Source: Hydrogenophaga sp. (lineage in GTDB: Bacteria; Pseudomonadota; Gammaproteobacteria; Burkholderiales; Burkholderiaceae_C). Taken from it: DNA of 45,481 bases. A model generated the notes under the pieces. It had not been told where the DNA came from, did not search any database, and worked only from the letters and a program-made list of their open reading frames with translations. The position numbers and the translations under genes were made by a program. The DNA is taken from the NCBI GenBank assembly GCA_025458915.1, contig JALORL010000005.1:1-45481 (forward strand), read 5' to 3'. Below, piece after piece: positions 11,331-23,340 of the stretch (its first letter is position 1; every line of letters starts with the position of its first letter).

Positions 11331-12118
11331 GCCTTCTTCGGTGTCGAACGGCGCGAGGCGGTTTTGGCCGGCGCCTTGGCGCCCGATTTGGCCGCAGGAC
11401 GGCTAGCTGCGCGAGGCTTGACCACCACGGTCTTCACCGTCTTTCGGGCGGCAGTGCCTGCACTTCCGGCCTTGCTGCCGGAGGCAGTGGGAGCGGGTTT
11501 GGGGGCCTTGGCAGTCTTTGCAGGGGTGGCTGCCTTGCTGGAGGCTGGCTTCTGCACCTTGGTCGCTGCAGGTCTGGTGCCTGTTGTCGGACGGGACGCA
11601 GCCTTGGCCGGCGCCGCCGCAGCGGCCTTGGCGGTGGCCTGGGCCGCCTTGCGTGCCACCTTTTTGGCCGGGACGGCAACGGCCTCGACCGCGGGCTTTT
11701 TCCGGCTCGTCCGCGTGGCGGGCTTCGGTTCGGCCACCGCGGGCTTCTCAGCGCCGTGCTTCAGACGCAGGGGCTTTTCACCCCAGATCTCTTCGAGTCG
11801 GTAGTACGCCCGAATCACTGGCTGCATGACGTGCGCCACCGCAGAGCCGCAGTCCACGATGATCCATTCGCCGTTTTCTTCGCCTTCGATGCGAGGCTTC
11901 TCGAAGCCGGCATCGCGAACGGCATCGCGAACGCTGGCGGCCAGAGCCTTGGTCTGGCGGTTGGACGTGCCACTGGCCACGATGACCCTCTCGAAGAGGG
12001 GCGACAGGTGTTCGGTATTGAAAACCACGATGTCCTGCCCCTTGACGTCTTCCAGTCCGTCGACGATGGCGCGCTGAAGGCGTTGCAGGTTTTTCTTGGC
12101 TGTGGTTTCGCTGGTCAT
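11327..12118 (-). CDS. rsfS: Ribosome silencing factor RsfS with long Lys/Ala/Pro-rich C-terminal extension
   Basis: N-terminal RsfS domain ([53 protein letters not shown]...[30 protein letters not shown]), then about 145 residues of AKPA-type low complexity. Confidence 0.93.
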   Translation of the reverse strand: MTSETTAKKNLQRLQRAIVDGLEDVKGQDIVVFNTEHLSPLFERVIVASGTSNRQTKALAASVRDAVRDAGFEKPRIEGEENGEWIIVDCGSAVAHVMQPVIRAYYRLEEIWGEKPLRLKHGAEKPAVAEPKPATRTSRKKPAVEAVAVPAKKVARKAAQATAKAAAAAPAKAASRPTTGTRPAATKVQKPASSKAATPAKTAKAPKPAPTASGSKAGSAGTAARKTVKTVVVKPRAASRPAAKSGAKAPAKTASRRSTPKKA

Positions 12119-12762
12119 GTAGGGGGCTGGTAAAGGGAATGTTGTGAAATATAGCCTGCCACCCGTTCCGGCACCAGAACCTCCAGCGCGCCGGAGCGGC
12201 TGCGGGCCTCGCTGACCCGGGCCCGGACCGCCGTGGCGCTGATGTTTTTCAGCGGCATGTTGAGGCGCACGAAAGGCAGGTCGACACCGGACAGGTCGGC
12301 TTCCTGTGCTTGGTCCAGAGGCGCGTCGGCCCCGATGTTGGTGGCCCGGTTCGCCACCGCAAGGGTGGCCAATGCCAGGACCTCTTCCCAGCGGACCCAG
12401 GTCTTGAAGGCCAGCAGCTGGTCGGCACCCAGCACGAGGAACAAGGTGGCTTGAGGGTACTCGTTCTGCAGTTCTTTCAGCGTGTCGGCGGTGTAGCTGG
12501 GCCCCTGCCGATGGATTTCGCGCTCATCCAGGCGTACTTCAGGCAAATCACCGAATGCAAGCCGACACATCGCCACCCGATGCTCGGCCGGGGACAGCAC
12601 CCGCGCCTTGTGCCAGGCATGCCCCGTAGGAAGAATGTGCAGAATGTCCAGCTGCAGCTGCTCCAGCGCGGTCTGAGCCAGCGAACAATGGGCCCAATGC
12701 GGCGGATCGAACGCTCCGCCAAACACTCCCACCCGCCGGGCCACCGCGGTGGCGGCTGTCAA
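12115..12762 (-). CDS. nadD: Nicotinate-nucleotide adenylyltransferase NadD
   Basis: [29 protein letters not shown]...[24 protein letters not shown]...[10 protein letters not shown]. Confidence 0.94.
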   Translation of the reverse strand: MTAATAVARRVGVFGGAFDPPHWAHCSLAQTALEQLQLDILHILPTGHAWHKARVLSPAEHRVAMCRLAFGDLPEVRLDEREIHRQGPSYTADTLKELQNEYPQATLFLVLGADQLLAFKTWVRWEEVLALATLAVANRATNIGADAPLDQAQEADLSGVDLPFVRLNMPLKNISATAVRARVSEARSRSGALEVLVPERVAGYISQHSLYQPPT

Positions 12763-13673
12763 ATCCAGTCCTTGCGCACCAGGAAGTGCTTGTACAGGCG
12801 ATCTTCTGGCGTGCCCTTTTTGGTCACGCGGTTGTAAACCCAGCTGACGAGGGGGGGCATGGACAACAGGATGGATTCGCTCCTTCCACCCGACTGCAGG
12901 CCGAAATGCGTGCCTCGATCCCAGACCAGATTGAACTCGACATACCGGCCACGCCGGTACAACTGGAAACTGCGCTCGCGCTCACCGGATTCGGTGTTCT
13001 TGCGGCGGTCGACGATGGGCAGATAGGCATCGAGGAATGCATCACCAACCGAAGCCATCATTGCAAAGCTGCCATCGAATCCCAGTTCGGAGAAATCGTC
13101 AAAAAACACGCCGCCGATGCCGCGCTGTTCCTCCCTGTGCTTCAGATAAAAATACTCGTCGCACCACTTCTTGAAGCGGGGGTACTTGTCCACCCCGAAC
13201 GGGTCCAGGGCATTCTTGCAGGTGGTGTGGAAGTGCACCGCATCCTCGTCGAAGCCGTAGTAGGGTGTGAGATCCATGCCTCCACCAAACCAGCAAACCG
13301 CGTCGCCTCCCTCTGGCTTGGCCGCGATCATCCGGACATTCATGTGTACGGTGGGCACATACGGGTTGCGCGGATGAAACACCAGAGAAACGCCCATTGC
13401 CTCAAAGGGCGCACCGGAAAGCTCAGGCCTGTGCTGTGTAGCAGACGGTGGCAGGCGTGGGCCGCTGACATGCGAAAACCCGCAACCAGCCCGCTCGAAA
13501 ACCCGCCCACCTTCCAGAATCTGGGTGTTGCCCTCTCCCTGAAGCAGGTCTCCCGCAGGCTTCTTCCAGCGATCCTCCAGGAAGCTGGAGCCATCCACCA
13601 GAGCGATGGTTGACGTGATGCGTCCCTGAAGATCCTTCAGGTAATCCCGCACGGATTGGGTCTGTTTGCTCAT
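12759..13673 (-). CDS. hemF: Oxygen-dependent coproporphyrinogen III oxidase
   Basis: [61 protein letters not shown] is diagnostic for HemF. Confidence 0.96.
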   Translation of the reverse strand: MSKQTQSVRDYLKDLQGRITSTIALVDGSSFLEDRWKKPAGDLLQGEGNTQILEGGRVFERAGCGFSHVSGPRLPPSATQHRPELSGAPFEAMGVSLVFHPRNPYVPTVHMNVRMIAAKPEGGDAVCWFGGGMDLTPYYGFDEDAVHFHTTCKNALDPFGVDKYPRFKKWCDEYFYLKHREEQRGIGGVFFDDFSELGFDGSFAMMASVGDAFLDAYLPIVDRRKNTESGERERSFQLYRRGRYVEFNLVWDRGTHFGLQSGGRSESILLSMPPLVSWVYNRVTKKGTPEDRLYKHFLVRKDWI

Positions 13674-13795
13674 GGTGTTCTGCGCAATTGGTTGGGTGAT
13701 GACCGGCGTGCAAGACTGGAGTGGTGTAGCGGCCGTCGGGAAGCGGGTCGCTGGAAGTGCAGCAAGCCGAATGGTGGAGCAGCCACGAGAGTCTG

Positions 13796-15082
13796 TCAGA
13801 GGGCACGATGGCCGATGTCTTTGCGGTATTGCATGCCACCGAATCGGATGCTGTCAATGGCTGCGTAGGCTTTGTCACGCGCCTGGGCCACCGAGTCGCC
13901 CAATGCGGTGACGCACAGCACCCGCCCGCCCGAGACCAACACATCGTGGCCGGACCCGGTCGTGCCGGCATGGAACACCATGCAGTCGACCTGGTCGGCA
14001 GGCAGCCCCTGGACGAGATCGCCCTTGCGTGGATGCATGGGATAGCCGCCTGCTGCCAGCACCACGCCCAAAGCGACACGCGGGTCCCACTCCAGCTCCA
14101 CCGCATCCAGCTCGGCGCGCGTGGCGGCGAGCAACACCTGGACCAGATCGCTTCGCAGGCGCATCATGATGGGCTGGGTTTCCGGGTCTCCCATGCGGCA
14201 GTTGAACTCGAGCGTCTTCACGTCACCACCGGGCGTGATCATCAGCCCGGCATAGAGAAAACCTGTGTAGGGAATGCCATCAGCCGCCATGCCGCGCAGC
14301 GTGGGCAGGATGACCTGATCCATCGCTTTGGCGTGTACTGCCTGCGTGACAACCGGTGCAGGCGAATAAGCCCCCATGCCACCGGTGTTCGGACCCTGGT
14401 CGGCATCCAGCAGGCGCTTGTGGTCCTGGCTGGTGGCGAGCGCCAGCGCGTGTTCACCGTCGCACAGCACGATGAAGCTGGCTTCCTCGCCCACCAGGAA
14501 CTCTTCGATCACCACGCGGGCGCCGCCCGCGTTGTGGGCCACGCCCAGGACGTTGTCGAGCAGCATGAAGTCGATCGCCTCATGCGCTTCGGCCAGTGTC
14601 ATGGCAACCACGACGCCCTTGCCTGCCGCAAGCCCGTCGGCTTTGACCACGATGGGGGCCCCCTCCTGCTCCACGTAGGCATGTGCTTTGGCGGGATCCG
14701 TGAAGGTCTGGTAGCGCGCCGTGGGAATTCCGTGCCGTTCCATGAACGCTTTGGAAAACGCCTTGGAACTCTCCAGTTGGGCCGCCGCCCGGGTAGGCCC
14801 GAAGATGGCCAGGCCGTGGGTACGAAATTCATCGACCACACCGTCTGCCAGCGGCGCCTCAGGCCCCACCACCGTGAGGGCCACGCCGTTGGACTGCACC
14901 CATTCACGCAGCGCCACCTTGTCGGTCAGCGCGAGGTTGGTGAGATCCGGGTCTCGGGCTGTTCCGGCATTGCCTGGTGCCACAAACACCTGCGACACCC
15001 CGGCCGACTGCTTGAGCTTCCATGCGAGCGCATGTTCGCGTCCGCCCCCACCAATGACCAATACTTTCAAACTGTTCTCCAA
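13796..15082 (-). CDS. purD: Phosphoribosylamine-glycine ligase
   Basis: [22 protein letters not shown]...[17 protein letters not shown]...[10 protein letters not shown]. Confidence 0.96.
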   Translation of the reverse strand: MENSLKVLVIGGGGREHALAWKLKQSAGVSQVFVAPGNAGTARDPDLTNLALTDKVALREWVQSNGVALTVVGPEAPLADGVVDEFRTHGLAIFGPTRAAAQLESSKAFSKAFMERHGIPTARYQTFTDPAKAHAYVEQEGAPIVVKADGLAAGKGVVVAMTLAEAHEAIDFMLLDNVLGVAHNAGGARVVIEEFLVGEEASFIVLCDGEHALALATSQDHKRLLDADQGPNTGGMGAYSPAPVVTQAVHAKAMDQVILPTLRGMAADGIPYTGFLYAGLMITPGGDVKTLEFNCRMGDPETQPIMMRLRSDLVQVLLAATRAELDAVELEWDPRVALGVVLAAGGYPMHPRKGDLVQGLPADQVDCMVFHAGTTGSGHDVLVSGGRVLCVTALGDSVAQARDKAYAAIDSIRFGGMQYRKDIGHRAL

Positions 15083-15103
15083 AAACCGTGTGCCGGCCTG
15101 CGT

Positions 15104-15823
15104 TCAGAGGCCGGCGTTGTGAAACACCTCTTGCACATCGTCGAGGTCCTCCAGCACATCCAGCAACTTCTGCATGCGGGCTGCATCTTCGCCCGTCAGA
15201 TCGATGGTATTTTCCGGCCGCATGGTCACCTCAGCCAGTTCCGGATGCAAACCGGCGGCTTCCAGCGCCTGCTGGACCGTTTCGAATTCGGTCGGAGACG
15301 TGAGAACTTCAATCGACCCATCCTCACCGGCGATGACGTCGTCCGCGCCCGCCTCCAGAGCCACCTCCATCACCTTGTCCTCCGAAGTTCCAGGCGCAAA
15401 GACCAGCTGTCCGCAATGCTTGAACTGGAAAGACACCGAACCATCGGTACCCAGATTGCCACCGTACTTGCTGAAGGCATGACGTACCTCGGCCACAGTA
15501 CGCACCCGGTTGTCGGTCATGGTGTCCACGATCACCGCCGCCCCGCCGATGCCGTAGCCCTCGTAGCGGATCTCCTCCAGTGCCTGGCCTTCCAGGTTGC
15601 CCGAGGCCTTGTCCACGTTGTACTTGATGCGATCGGCCGGCATGTTTGCGGCTTTGGCCTTCTCGATGGCCAGACGCAACCGCGGATTCATGGCAGGATC
15701 GCCGCCGCCCTGCCGTGCAGCCACGGAAATTTCCCGGATCACCCTGGTCCAGATCTTGCCGCGCTTCTCGTCCTGGCGTCCTTTGCGGTGCTGAATGTTT
15801 GCCCATTTGCTGTGTCCGGCCAC
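15104..15823 (-). CDS. yebC: YebC/PmpR family regulator/translation factor
   Basis: [62 protein letters not shown]. Confidence 0.95.
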   Translation of the reverse strand: MAGHSKWANIQHRKGRQDEKRGKIWTRVIREISVAARQGGGDPAMNPRLRLAIEKAKAANMPADRIKYNVDKASGNLEGQALEEIRYEGYGIGGAAVIVDTMTDNRVRTVAEVRHAFSKYGGNLGTDGSVSFQFKHCGQLVFAPGTSEDKVMEVALEAGADDVIAGEDGSIEVLTSPTEFETVQQALEAAGLHPELAEVTMRPENTIDLTGEDAARMQKLLDVLEDLDDVQEVFHNAGL

Positions 15824-15924
15824 GAAAATGTCCTTCTGCCCATGCTGGCTTTGATCTAATAAGAGCGCGATTTTACGTTTTCACCCGAACCGCCCCGCAC
15901 CCAGTCACTCCAGGAAAACATGCC

Positions 15925-17469
15925 ATGGCCGAACCGCTGCTGATTGCCCAGAACGACCACACCACCTGCCAGTTGCTGCCCGGTCTGGCCAACCGCCACG
16001 GTCTCATCACCGGGGCCACCGGCACCGGAAAAACCGTCACGCTCCAGACCCTGGCCGAGCAGTTCTCCAACATCGGTGTCCCAGTATTCATGGCTGACGT
16101 GAAGGGCGACCTCTCCGGCATCAGCCAGACAGGCAGCTTTGGTGAAAAGATCAGCAAGATCCTGCAAGACCGGGGCATCACCCTACCCGCCCCCCAGTCC
16201 TGCCCCACCACGGTGTGGGATGTGTTCGGCGAACTGGGCCATCCGATACGCGCCACGATCAGCGACATGGGCCCGCTCTTGCTGGCCCGCATGCTCAACC
16301 TGAACGACACCCAGTCGGGTGTTCTGAACCTGGTGTTCAAGATCGCCGACGACAACGGCCTGCTGCTGCTTGACATGAAAGACCTGCGGGCCATGTTGCA
16401 GCACATCGGTGACAACGCCAAGCAGTTCACCACCGAGTACGGCAACATCAGCGCAGCCAGCATCGGCGCCATTCAACGCGGCCTGATGCAGGTGGAACAG
16501 CAAGGCGGCGACAAATTCTTTGGCGAGCCCATGCTGGACATCGCCGACTTCATGCAGACGGTCGACGGCAAGGGCGTCGTCAACATCCTTGCGGCCGACA
16601 AGCTCATGAACGCGCCCCGGCTCTATGCCACGTTCCTCCTGTGGATGCTGTCCGAGCTGTTCGAAACGCTGCCGGAAATCGGCGATCCGGAAAAACCCAA
16701 GCTGGTGTTCTTCTTCGATGAAGCCCACCTGCTGTTCAATGAAGCGCCGAAGGTGCTGATCGAACGGATCGAGCTGGTCGTGCGCCTGGTTCGCTCCAAG
16801 GGCGTGGGGGTGTACTTCGTGACGCAGAACCCCCTGGACATTCCCGACACCGTGCTCGGGCAGCTGGGCAACCGGGTGCAGCATGCGCTGCGCGCTTTCA
16901 CCCCCAGAGACCAGAAAGCGGTGAAAGCCACGGCCCAGACCATGCGACCCAAGGCTGGACTGGACATTGAAGCAGCGATCACCGAACTGGGGGTCGGTGA
17001 GGCCCTGGTGAGTTTTCTCGACGCCAAAGGCCGCCCGTGCGAAACCGAGCGCGTATTCGTGGTCCCGCCGGGCAGTCAGCTCGGCCCCATCTCCGATGCT
17101 CAGCGCCGGCAATTGCGGCAGAACTCCCTGGTGGCAGGGGTGTACGAGAAGGTGCTGGACCGGGAGAGCGCGTATGAGTTGTTTGCCAAACATGCAAGCC
17201 AACGGGGCACTGAAGAGGCATCTTCCAAGGGTGGCGCAGCCGCGAAGACACCCCGCATTCCCGGCGCGAAAGAGCAAAACGTGGAGTCCGGCGGCGGCAT
17301 CGGCGGCATGGTGAACGAAGCCCTGTTCGGACGCACCGGACCACGGGGCGGGCAGTACGATGGATTGGTGCAGACGATGGCGAAATCCGCGGCCCGCACC
17401 GTCGCCAATGGCATCGGACGGCAGATCCTGCGCGGGGTACTGGGCGGCCTTCTGGGTGGCAAGCGGTAG
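15925..17469 (+). CDS. HerA/YjgR-like (DUF853) ATPase
   Basis: [68 protein letters not shown]; Walker [13 protein letters not shown]. Confidence 0.9.
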   Translation: MAEPLLIAQNDHTTCQLLPGLANRHGLITGATGTGKTVTLQTLAEQFSNIGVPVFMADVKGDLSGISQTGSFGEKISKILQDRGITLPAPQSCPTTVWDVFGELGHPIRATISDMGPLLLARMLNLNDTQSGVLNLVFKIADDNGLLLLDMKDLRAMLQHIGDNAKQFTTEYGNISAASIGAIQRGLMQVEQQGGDKFFGEPMLDIADFMQTVDGKGVVNILAADKLMNAPRLYATFLLWMLSELFETLPEIGDPEKPKLVFFFDEAHLLFNEAPKVLIERIELVVRLVRSKGVGVYFVTQNPLDIPDTVLGQLGNRVQHALRAFTPRDQKAVKATAQTMRPKAGLDIEAAITELGVGEALVSFLDAKGRPCETERVFVVPPGSQLGPISDAQRRQLRQNSLVAGVYEKVLDRESAYELFAKHASQRGTEEASSKGGAAAKTPRIPGAKEQNVESGGGIGGMVNEALFGRTGPRGGQYDGLVQTMAKSAARTVANGIGRQILRGVLGGLLGGKR

Positions 17470-17487
17470 CATGGATACTCTGACAGC

Positions 17488-17973
17488 ATGAAACGCACCA
17501 TGTCGTCGCTTGCGATCGCTGCAGTCCTGGCTTTCGGTGCTGCACAGTTCGGCGCGTTGTCGGGCCAGCCGCCCGACGACCTGGGCGTCCGGGACGGTCA
17601 GCTCAAGCCGCCTTCCGTGACGCGCAACAGCGTCAGCAGCCAGGCGGATCTGCACGCAGGCCATCCCCAACAGGAGTATGCGCTGATCGACCCGCTGCCC
17701 TTCAAGCCACTTGGACCGGAGGCTTCGATGCAGGCGCTCGAGAATGCCCTGGTCAGGCTTGACGGTGTGCAGATCGTGGAACGTGGGCCCACCTACATCC
17801 GTGCAGAGGCGCAGACGCGCTGGCTGAAGTTTGTGGACGATCTTGAGTTCTGGCAGAACGCCAGCGACAACACGATCGAGGTGCGCAGCGCCAGCCGCCT
17901 CGGTCGCGAGGACTTCGGGGCGAACCGGGCGCGCGTCGAGCGTCTGCGCGCGGCCTACCTGGGATTGCCCTGA
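17488..17973 (+). CDS. DUF1499-like protein
   Basis: PPSVTRNSVSSQADLHAGHPQQEYALIDPLPF...YIRAEAQTRWLKFVDDLEFW...IEVRSASRLGREDFGANRARVERLRAAY. Confidence 0.75.
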   Translation: MKRTMSSLAIAAVLAFGAAQFGALSGQPPDDLGVRDGQLKPPSVTRNSVSSQADLHAGHPQQEYALIDPLPFKPLGPEASMQALENALVRLDGVQIVERGPTYIRAEAQTRWLKFVDDLEFWQNASDNTIEVRSASRLGREDFGANRARVERLRAAYLGLP

Positions 17974-18000
17974 ATCCCTCCGCGATCTCCTGAACGACAA

Positions 18001-18022
18001 AAAGCCCGGAACTCCGGGCTTT
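18001..18022. terminator. Inverted repeat, probable terminator between convergent genes
   Basis: AAAGCCCGGA-ac-TCCGGGCTTT followed by a T-rich stretch. Confidence 0.75.
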
Positions 18023-18050
18023 CTGTTTCTGCGTCAAGGGCCGCCAGAAC

Positions 18051-20387
18051 TCAACCTGCTGTGGCCTCCTCTGGCTTGGCCTTGCCTTCCTTCTTCTGCA
18101 GGGGCTGGATGTCGAGCTTGACTTCCTGCGTTTCCTTGCCTGCTTCATCGGTGACCGTCTCGAGATCCACCGTCAGACGGCCGCCATCGGTGAGCTTGCC
18201 GAATAGCAATTCGTCGGCCAGCGCGCGGCGGATCGTGTCTTGGATCAGGCGCTGCATCGGCCGGGCACCCATGAGTGGATCGAAACCTTTCTTCGCCAGA
18301 TGCTTGCGCAGGGTGTCGGTAAAGGTGACCTCAACCTTTTTCTCGGCCAACTGGCCTTCGAGCTGCAGCAGGAACTTGTCGACCACCCGCAGGATGATGT
18401 TCTCGTCCAGCGCCTTGAAGCCAACAATCGCGTCCAGCCGGTTGCGGAATTCGGGCGTGAACAGGCGCTTGATATCGGCCATTTCGTCGCCCGCCTCGCG
18501 CGGGTTCGTGAAGCCGATGGTCGCCTTGTTCATGGTTTCGGCGCCCGCATTGGTCGTCATGATCACGATCACGTTGCGGAAGTCAGCCTTGCGCCCGTTG
18601 TTGTCGGTCAGCGTTCCGTGGTCCATCACCTGCAGCAGCACGTTGAAGATGTCCGGGTGCGCTTTCTCGATTTCGTCGAGCAGCAGCACGCAGTGGGGCT
18701 TCTTGGTCACGGCTTCCGTGAGCAGGCCTCCCTGGTCAAAACCGACGTAGCCCGGAGGCGCACCAATCAGGCGACTGACTGCATGCCGTTCCATGTATTC
18801 GGACATGTCGAAGCGGATCAGATCGATGCCCATGATGTAGGCCAGCTGTTTGGCAGCTTCGGTCTTGCCCACACCGGTGGGCCCGCTGAAGAGGAAGGCC
18901 CCGATCGGCTTGTCGCTCTTGCCCAGGCCGGAGCGGGCCATCTTCACAGAAGCTGCAAGCACTTCCAGAGCCTTGTCCTGCCCGAACACGACGCTCTTGA
19001 GGTCGCGCTCCAGGGTCTGCAGCTTGCCGCGGTCATCGTTGGACACATTCGCGGGCGGGATGCGGGCGATCTTGGCAACGATTTCCTCGACCTCGGTCTT
19101 GCTGATGGTCTTCTTGCGCTTGGAAGCCGGGAGGATGCGCTGCGCTGCCCCGGCTTCGTCAATCACGTCGATGGCCTTGTCGGGCAGGTGGCGGTCGTTG
19201 ATGTACTTCGCGCTGAGTTCTGCGGCCGCCTGCAGGGCGCCCAGCGCGTATTTGACATTGTGGTGTTCTTCGAAGCGAGATTTCAGGCCCTTGAGGATGT
19301 CCACGGTCTGCTCGACCGTGGGCTCCACCACATCCACTTTCTGGAAGCGGCGTGACAGCGCCGCATCCTTTTCGAAAATGCCACGGTACTCGGTAAAGGT
19401 GGTTGCACCAATGCACTTGAGCTGGCCGCTGGAGAGCGCCGGCTTGAGCAGGTTGGATGCATCCAGCGTCCCGCCCGATGCGGCACCTGCACCAATCAAG
19501 GTGTGGATTTCATCGATGAACAGGATGGCATTGGGTTTTTCCTTCAGGGACTTGAGCACGCCCTTGAGACGCTGCTCGAAATCGCCACGGTACTTGGTGC
19601 CAGCCAGCAGAGCACCCATGTCCAGTGAGAACACGTTCGAATCCGTCAGGATCTCCGGAACGTCGCCCTGGGTGATGCGCCAGGCAAGACCCTCGGCAAT
19701 TGCCGTCTTGCCCACGCCTGCCTCACCCACCAGCAGCGGATTGTTCTTGCGGCGGCGGCACAGAATCTGGATGACGCGCTCCACCTCGTACTCGCGGCCG
19801 ATCAACGGATCGATCTTGCCGTCCTTGGCCATCTGGTTCAGGTTCTGGGTGAACTGCTCCAGCGGCGAGGCCTTTTCGTTGCCCTTGGGCTCTGCAGCTT
19901 CCTCATTTTCGGCGGCACTTTCGCCCGGCTTGCCTGCGTCCGGCGGATCGCTCTTGCGAATGCCATGGGCGATGAAGTTCACCACATCGAGGCGCGTGAC
20001 GCCCTGCTGGTGGAGGTAGTAGACGGCGTGCGAATCCTTTTCGCCGAAGATGGCCACAAGGACGTTGGCGCCAGTCACTTCCTTCTTGCCATTGCCCGTG
20101 CTCTGCACGTGCATGATGGCGCGCTGGATAACACGCTGGAAACCGAGCGTGGGCTGGGTGTCCACCTCATCGGTACCAGCCACTTGCGGGGTATTGTCCT
20201 TGATGAAGTTGGTCAGGGACTTCCGCAGGTCGTCAATGTTGGCGGAGCAGGCACGCAGCACTTCCGCAGCGCTGGGATTGTCAAGCAGTGCCAGCAGCAG
20301 GTGCTCCACTGTGATGAATTCGTGCCGCTGCTGCCGGGCCTCGACGAAGGCCATATGCAAGCTGACTTCAAGTTCCTGGGCAATCAT
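18051..20387 (-). CDS. clpA: ATP-dependent Clp protease ATP-binding subunit ClpA
   Basis: [37 protein letters not shown]; two AAA+ modules ([30 protein letters not shown]). Confidence 0.97.
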   Translation of the reverse strand: MIAQELEVSLHMAFVEARQQRHEFITVEHLLLALLDNPSAAEVLRACSANIDDLRKSLTNFIKDNTPQVAGTDEVDTQPTLGFQRVIQRAIMHVQSTGNGKKEVTGANVLVAIFGEKDSHAVYYLHQQGVTRLDVVNFIAHGIRKSDPPDAGKPGESAAENEEAAEPKGNEKASPLEQFTQNLNQMAKDGKIDPLIGREYEVERVIQILCRRRKNNPLLVGEAGVGKTAIAEGLAWRITQGDVPEILTDSNVFSLDMGALLAGTKYRGDFEQRLKGVLKSLKEKPNAILFIDEIHTLIGAGAASGGTLDASNLLKPALSSGQLKCIGATTFTEYRGIFEKDAALSRRFQKVDVVEPTVEQTVDILKGLKSRFEEHHNVKYALGALQAAAELSAKYINDRHLPDKAIDVIDEAGAAQRILPASKRKKTISKTEVEEIVAKIARIPPANVSNDDRGKLQTLERDLKSVVFGQDKALEVLAASVKMARSGLGKSDKPIGAFLFSGPTGVGKTEAAKQLAYIMGIDLIRFDMSEYMERHAVSRLIGAPPGYVGFDQGGLLTEAVTKKPHCVLLLDEIEKAHPDIFNVLLQVMDHGTLTDNNGRKADFRNVIVIMTTNAGAETMNKATIGFTNPREAGDEMADIKRLFTPEFRNRLDAIVGFKALDENIILRVVDKFLLQLEGQLAEKKVEVTFTDTLRKHLAKKGFDPLMGARPMQRLIQDTIRRALADELLFGKLTDGGRLTVDLETVTDEAGKETQEVKLDIQPLQKKEGKAKPEEATAG

Positions 20388-20478
20388 GGGCACGTCCTTT
20401 GGCTTTGGGGGGGTGTGTAGCGCAAGTGTAGGGGTCTTCGAGCGTTGGAATGACTTGTCAAATGGGGCAATTCGGGGC

Positions 20479-20835
20479 TTATTCAACAGGCTCACTCAGG
20501 CACTGGAGCGGATGGCCGGCACCCCTGGCCGCCTGCAGCACCTGGTCAACCTTGGTGGAAGCCACATCCCGGGAATACACCCCACAGATGCCTTTGCCCT
20601 CCAGGTGGATCTTGAGCATGATCTGGGTAGCGGTTTCCCGGTCCTTGCCAAAGTATTCCTGGATGACATGCACCACGAATTCCATTGGGGTGAAGTCGTC
20701 GTTGAGCAGAACCACCTGAAACATCTGAGGTGGCTGGGTGCGCTGAGTCCGCCGCTCGAGCACAACGGCGTCGTCGCTCCCCACGCTGGGTGGGACTGCT
20801 GGGGTCTCTGGCTTTTTGGGATTCTGGGTGGCCAT
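20479..20835 (-). CDS. clpS: ATP-dependent Clp protease adaptor ClpS
   Basis: [64 protein letters not shown]; directly upstream of clpA. Confidence 0.97.
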   Translation of the reverse strand: MATQNPKKPETPAVPPSVGSDDAVVLERRTQRTQPPQMFQVVLLNDDFTPMEFVVHVIQEYFGKDRETATQIMLKIHLEGKGICGVYSRDVASTKVDQVLQAARGAGHPLQCLSEPVE

Positions 20836-20961
20836 GCAAATCATTCTAGCGGCGTGGATGCGGCCGCAGCGGACATCCGGGATAGGCCTTTGCCCACATG
20901 GGGCTGACCGGCGAAGAACGGCGACAACCGGGGACCGGCACCGCCATCCCCAACGAAAAAA

Positions 20962-20988
20962 CCGCCGGCAAACGTTGTTTGCCGGCGG
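20962..20988. terminator. Strong inverted repeat, probable terminator
   Basis: CCGCCGGCAAAC-gtt-GTTTGCCGGCGG, perfect 12-bp stem preceded by A6. Confidence 0.6.
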
Positions 20989-21294
20989 CTCAACAGAAAC
21001 AGGGGATACGCTTTTCCAGAGAAGAAAAGCCCACCTAACCCAAAACGTTTACATGTTTTCGATCATGAGGCCTCAATCGGTTGCAGCACGCCGCAGGCTG
21101 TGGCACGGCGTTGCGCTGGCGTCGCTCCATGGGGCCAATCATGGAGCCATCGCCGGCCGCAGCTGCAGCTCATTCGCTCTGCTTCGCTCCAAAACGCTGC
21201 GCCCCCAACGAGTACACCAGGCACCCCACGCGTGGAGGCGCCCGCCCACGCCAAAAGCGGTTCTACGGAGCCATTTCGGGCAGCGCATCCATGC

Positions 21295-22251
21295 TCACTC
21301 CGCTCTGAAGGCCGGTGGAGCATCATCGTTTGGCTCGACGCTGGCAAACCGAGCAGCCAACAGATCGGCCTGCTCGGCAAACTTCTTCGCATTGGTCTTC
21401 CGCAACTGCGCCAGGTTCTGCAACTTCCATCGCACGCCCGGCAGATGTTCGAGGTGGTCGATGCCCAGCCGTGCCCACTCGGGTGTACCGGCAACCAGCG
21501 AGAGCAGAAAAAGCCGTTCCTCCTCGTCCAGTCCCAACTGGATCTCGTGCACCAGGCGCTCACGGGCGGCGAGCAATGCCTCCAACGGCACCGGCTCCGC
21601 CGTCATGCCATGAAAGTTGTGCGTGAAGTCGTACTGGATGTCACGCAGCGGAGGGAACAGCATCTCGTGCACTGGACGGTTGCTGCTGGCCAGGTAGACG
21701 ACGAAGGCGCGCCGGATGCCGGGCGTGATGCCTTCGTGCGAAAAAAGCTGCATCACGTCGAACAGGTCGCGGGGATGCTGCCGATCCAGCGCCGCCACCA
21801 GCTTGCCGCCGTAAACGTCTTCCAGCGAGACCACCGGGATCTCCAGGTCGGCCATCAGCACATCACGCGCGGTCGGCGTGAGCGAGGCTTGACGCACCGG
21901 CAGCACGGTGCCCCGCATCACGAAATTCACTTCGATCTTGACCTGTACGGGTCCACGCCGCACCAACAGCTTGGTCTCCCCCTCTGCTGCCGCCGGCGCG
22001 TGCACCTGCAAGCCTTGTTTCTTCAAGCGCTCAGCCGCTTGCCGGATGGCCTCATTGATGCGAACCAGCGCTTCGTCACGTGGCAGCGTGTGGTCGGGAA
22101 AGACCAGATCAAGGTCCACCGACAGGCGCGGCATGTCGCGCACGAAGAGGTTGATCGCGGTTCCACCCTTCAGCGCCAACGTGTCGTCCACGAAAACCAG
22201 CGGCGCCACCTGCGTCAGCAGGCGCGCGGTATCAAGATAGGTCTGATTCAT
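21295..22251 (-). CDS. Nucleotidyltransferase AbiEii/AbiGii-family toxin
   Basis: ALKGGTAINLFVRDMPRLSVDLDLVF nucleotidyltransferase signature; LEDVYGGKLVAALDRQHPRDLFDVMQL typical of AbiEii. Confidence 0.88.
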   Translation of the reverse strand: MNQTYLDTARLLTQVAPLVFVDDTLALKGGTAINLFVRDMPRLSVDLDLVFPDHTLPRDEALVRINEAIRQAAERLKKQGLQVHAPAAAEGETKLLVRRGPVQVKIEVNFVMRGTVLPVRQASLTPTARDVLMADLEIPVVSLEDVYGGKLVAALDRQHPRDLFDVMQLFSHEGITPGIRRAFVVYLASSNRPVHEMLFPPLRDIQYDFTHNFHGMTAEPVPLEALLAARERLVHEIQLGLDEEERLFLLSLVAGTPEWARLGIDHLEHLPGVRWKLQNLAQLRKTNAKKFAEQADLLAARFASVEPNDDAPPAFRAE

Positions 22252-22985
22252 CGTTTTAGCACCAGCAGGCCGTCGGCCGATCGGGACACCCAGGGCCGGT
22301 CGCTGCCCGTCGGTAACGTGGCCGGATCGAGCTTGGCTGCCCAGGGCAGCGATGCCTCGCGGCCGAGTTGCAGGCAGAGCCGTACGGTCTTGACGCTCGT
22401 GCAGCGCTGCAGCAGCTCGCGCAGCACGTCGACACGCAGGCTGTAGGTACTTTCCACGAGCTCGCGCGCCTCCTGCAACGGCTGGCGGACGCCGACGTCG
22501 CTCAGCAACTCCAGCAGTGCGCGCTCCGGCGCCGATACCTGCGGCGCTCCGCTACGCTTCTCGAACGGCCCGGCGTGCAGCAAGGCGCCAGGCTGCTCAT
22601 CGAAGAGCCGCTTGCGGTGGTACTCGGCCGGAAAGCGCTCGGTGAACCATTCGGGCAGGCGCCCGGCCGCCCAGCCATAGAGCTGCAGCACCGGCTGCTG
22701 CGCCACATACTGGCGCACGCCATACCAGTCCAGCGCCGACTTGCCGCCTACGTGCAAGCCTTTGAGGCGACGCTGCAGCAGGGTTAGGCTCGGATGCAGC
22801 GCTAGGGTGTCGTTGGGCCGGCAGAAAACCCCGCGAGCCAAGCGCGTGAGCCAGCCCGCGCGCACATAGTGCACGGCCAGATCCGCAGAGATGCCCAACG
22901 CCGCCAGGTCTTCCGAGGTCAGCGGCATCCCCGGCGGCAGGCGGGTATAGAGCGCATTTAGTTTGCTCGTTCCAGTCGTAGCCAT
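22248..22985 (-). CDS. AbiEi-like antitoxin/transcriptional regulator
   Basis: N-terminal wHTH (MPLTSEDLAALGISADLAVHYVRAGWLTRLARGVFCRP), GGKSALDWYG, and 4-bp stop/start overlap with the AbiEii gene. Confidence 0.82.
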   Translation of the reverse strand: MATTGTSKLNALYTRLPPGMPLTSEDLAALGISADLAVHYVRAGWLTRLARGVFCRPNDTLALHPSLTLLQRRLKGLHVGGKSALDWYGVRQYVAQQPVLQLYGWAAGRLPEWFTERFPAEYHRKRLFDEQPGALLHAGPFEKRSGAPQVSAPERALLELLSDVGVRQPLQEARELVESTYSLRVDVLRELLQRCTSVKTVRLCLQLGREASLPWAAKLDPATLPTGSDRPWVSRSADGLLVLKR

Positions 22986-22989
22986 ACTG

Positions 22990-23057
22990 CGATTCAAACA
23001 CTTTATTCAAACTTCAGTCAACTTGAAATGTGATTTTGAATCGTAGCTCGACTACGA
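22990..23057. promoter_or_regulatory. Candidate operator of the AbiE pair
   Basis: Perfect inverted repeat CGATTCAAA (22990-22998) / TTTGAATCG (23035-23043), followed by TCGTAG-ctcga-CTACGA (23041-23057), just upstream of the ATG at 22985. Confidence 0.5.
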
Positions 23058-23340
23058 CAATAGAACTTTTTCAAAATAACCGGGCTACCCGTCGACAGCC
23101 AAGCAAGAAATCCGCACCAATCCGCCCGACGCTGTGCATCCTTCGCTGGTTGCGGTGGGGCGTTTGATTGAGCGGCACTGCACATCGACCCAGTCGCGAG
23201 AAACGAAGCCTCCAAAAAATAGACCGATATCTTCGTGCCCTGCACACTGTGACAGAACGGGGTCGGCCCGCTCCTGCCTGACATCCCGTTACTCCGGTTA
23301 CTATTTGCCGAGCAAGGGGAACGAAGGGGGAGCACATCCA

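Noticed and set aside
13757-15859. 700-aa plus-strand ORF across purD and yebC
   Set aside because: Antisense shadow of two clear genes on the minus strand.
16183-18000. 605-aa antisense ORF opposite the HerA-like and DUF1499 genes
   Set aside because: High-GC shadow ORF opposite well-supported genes; composition rich in His/Gln/Arg with no recognisable domain.
21124-21147. Perfect inverted repeat GCTCCATG-gggccaat-CATGGAGC downstream of abiEii
   Set aside because: No T-tract, neighbouring att-like sequence or second copy noticed; could be chance or a weak terminator.
22597-23010. ORF starting with ATG upstream of and out of frame with abiEi (MNKVFESQYGYDWNEQ...)
   Set aside because: Overlaps abiEi in another frame; the later residues are a Gly/Ala/Arg-rich shadow of abiEi.
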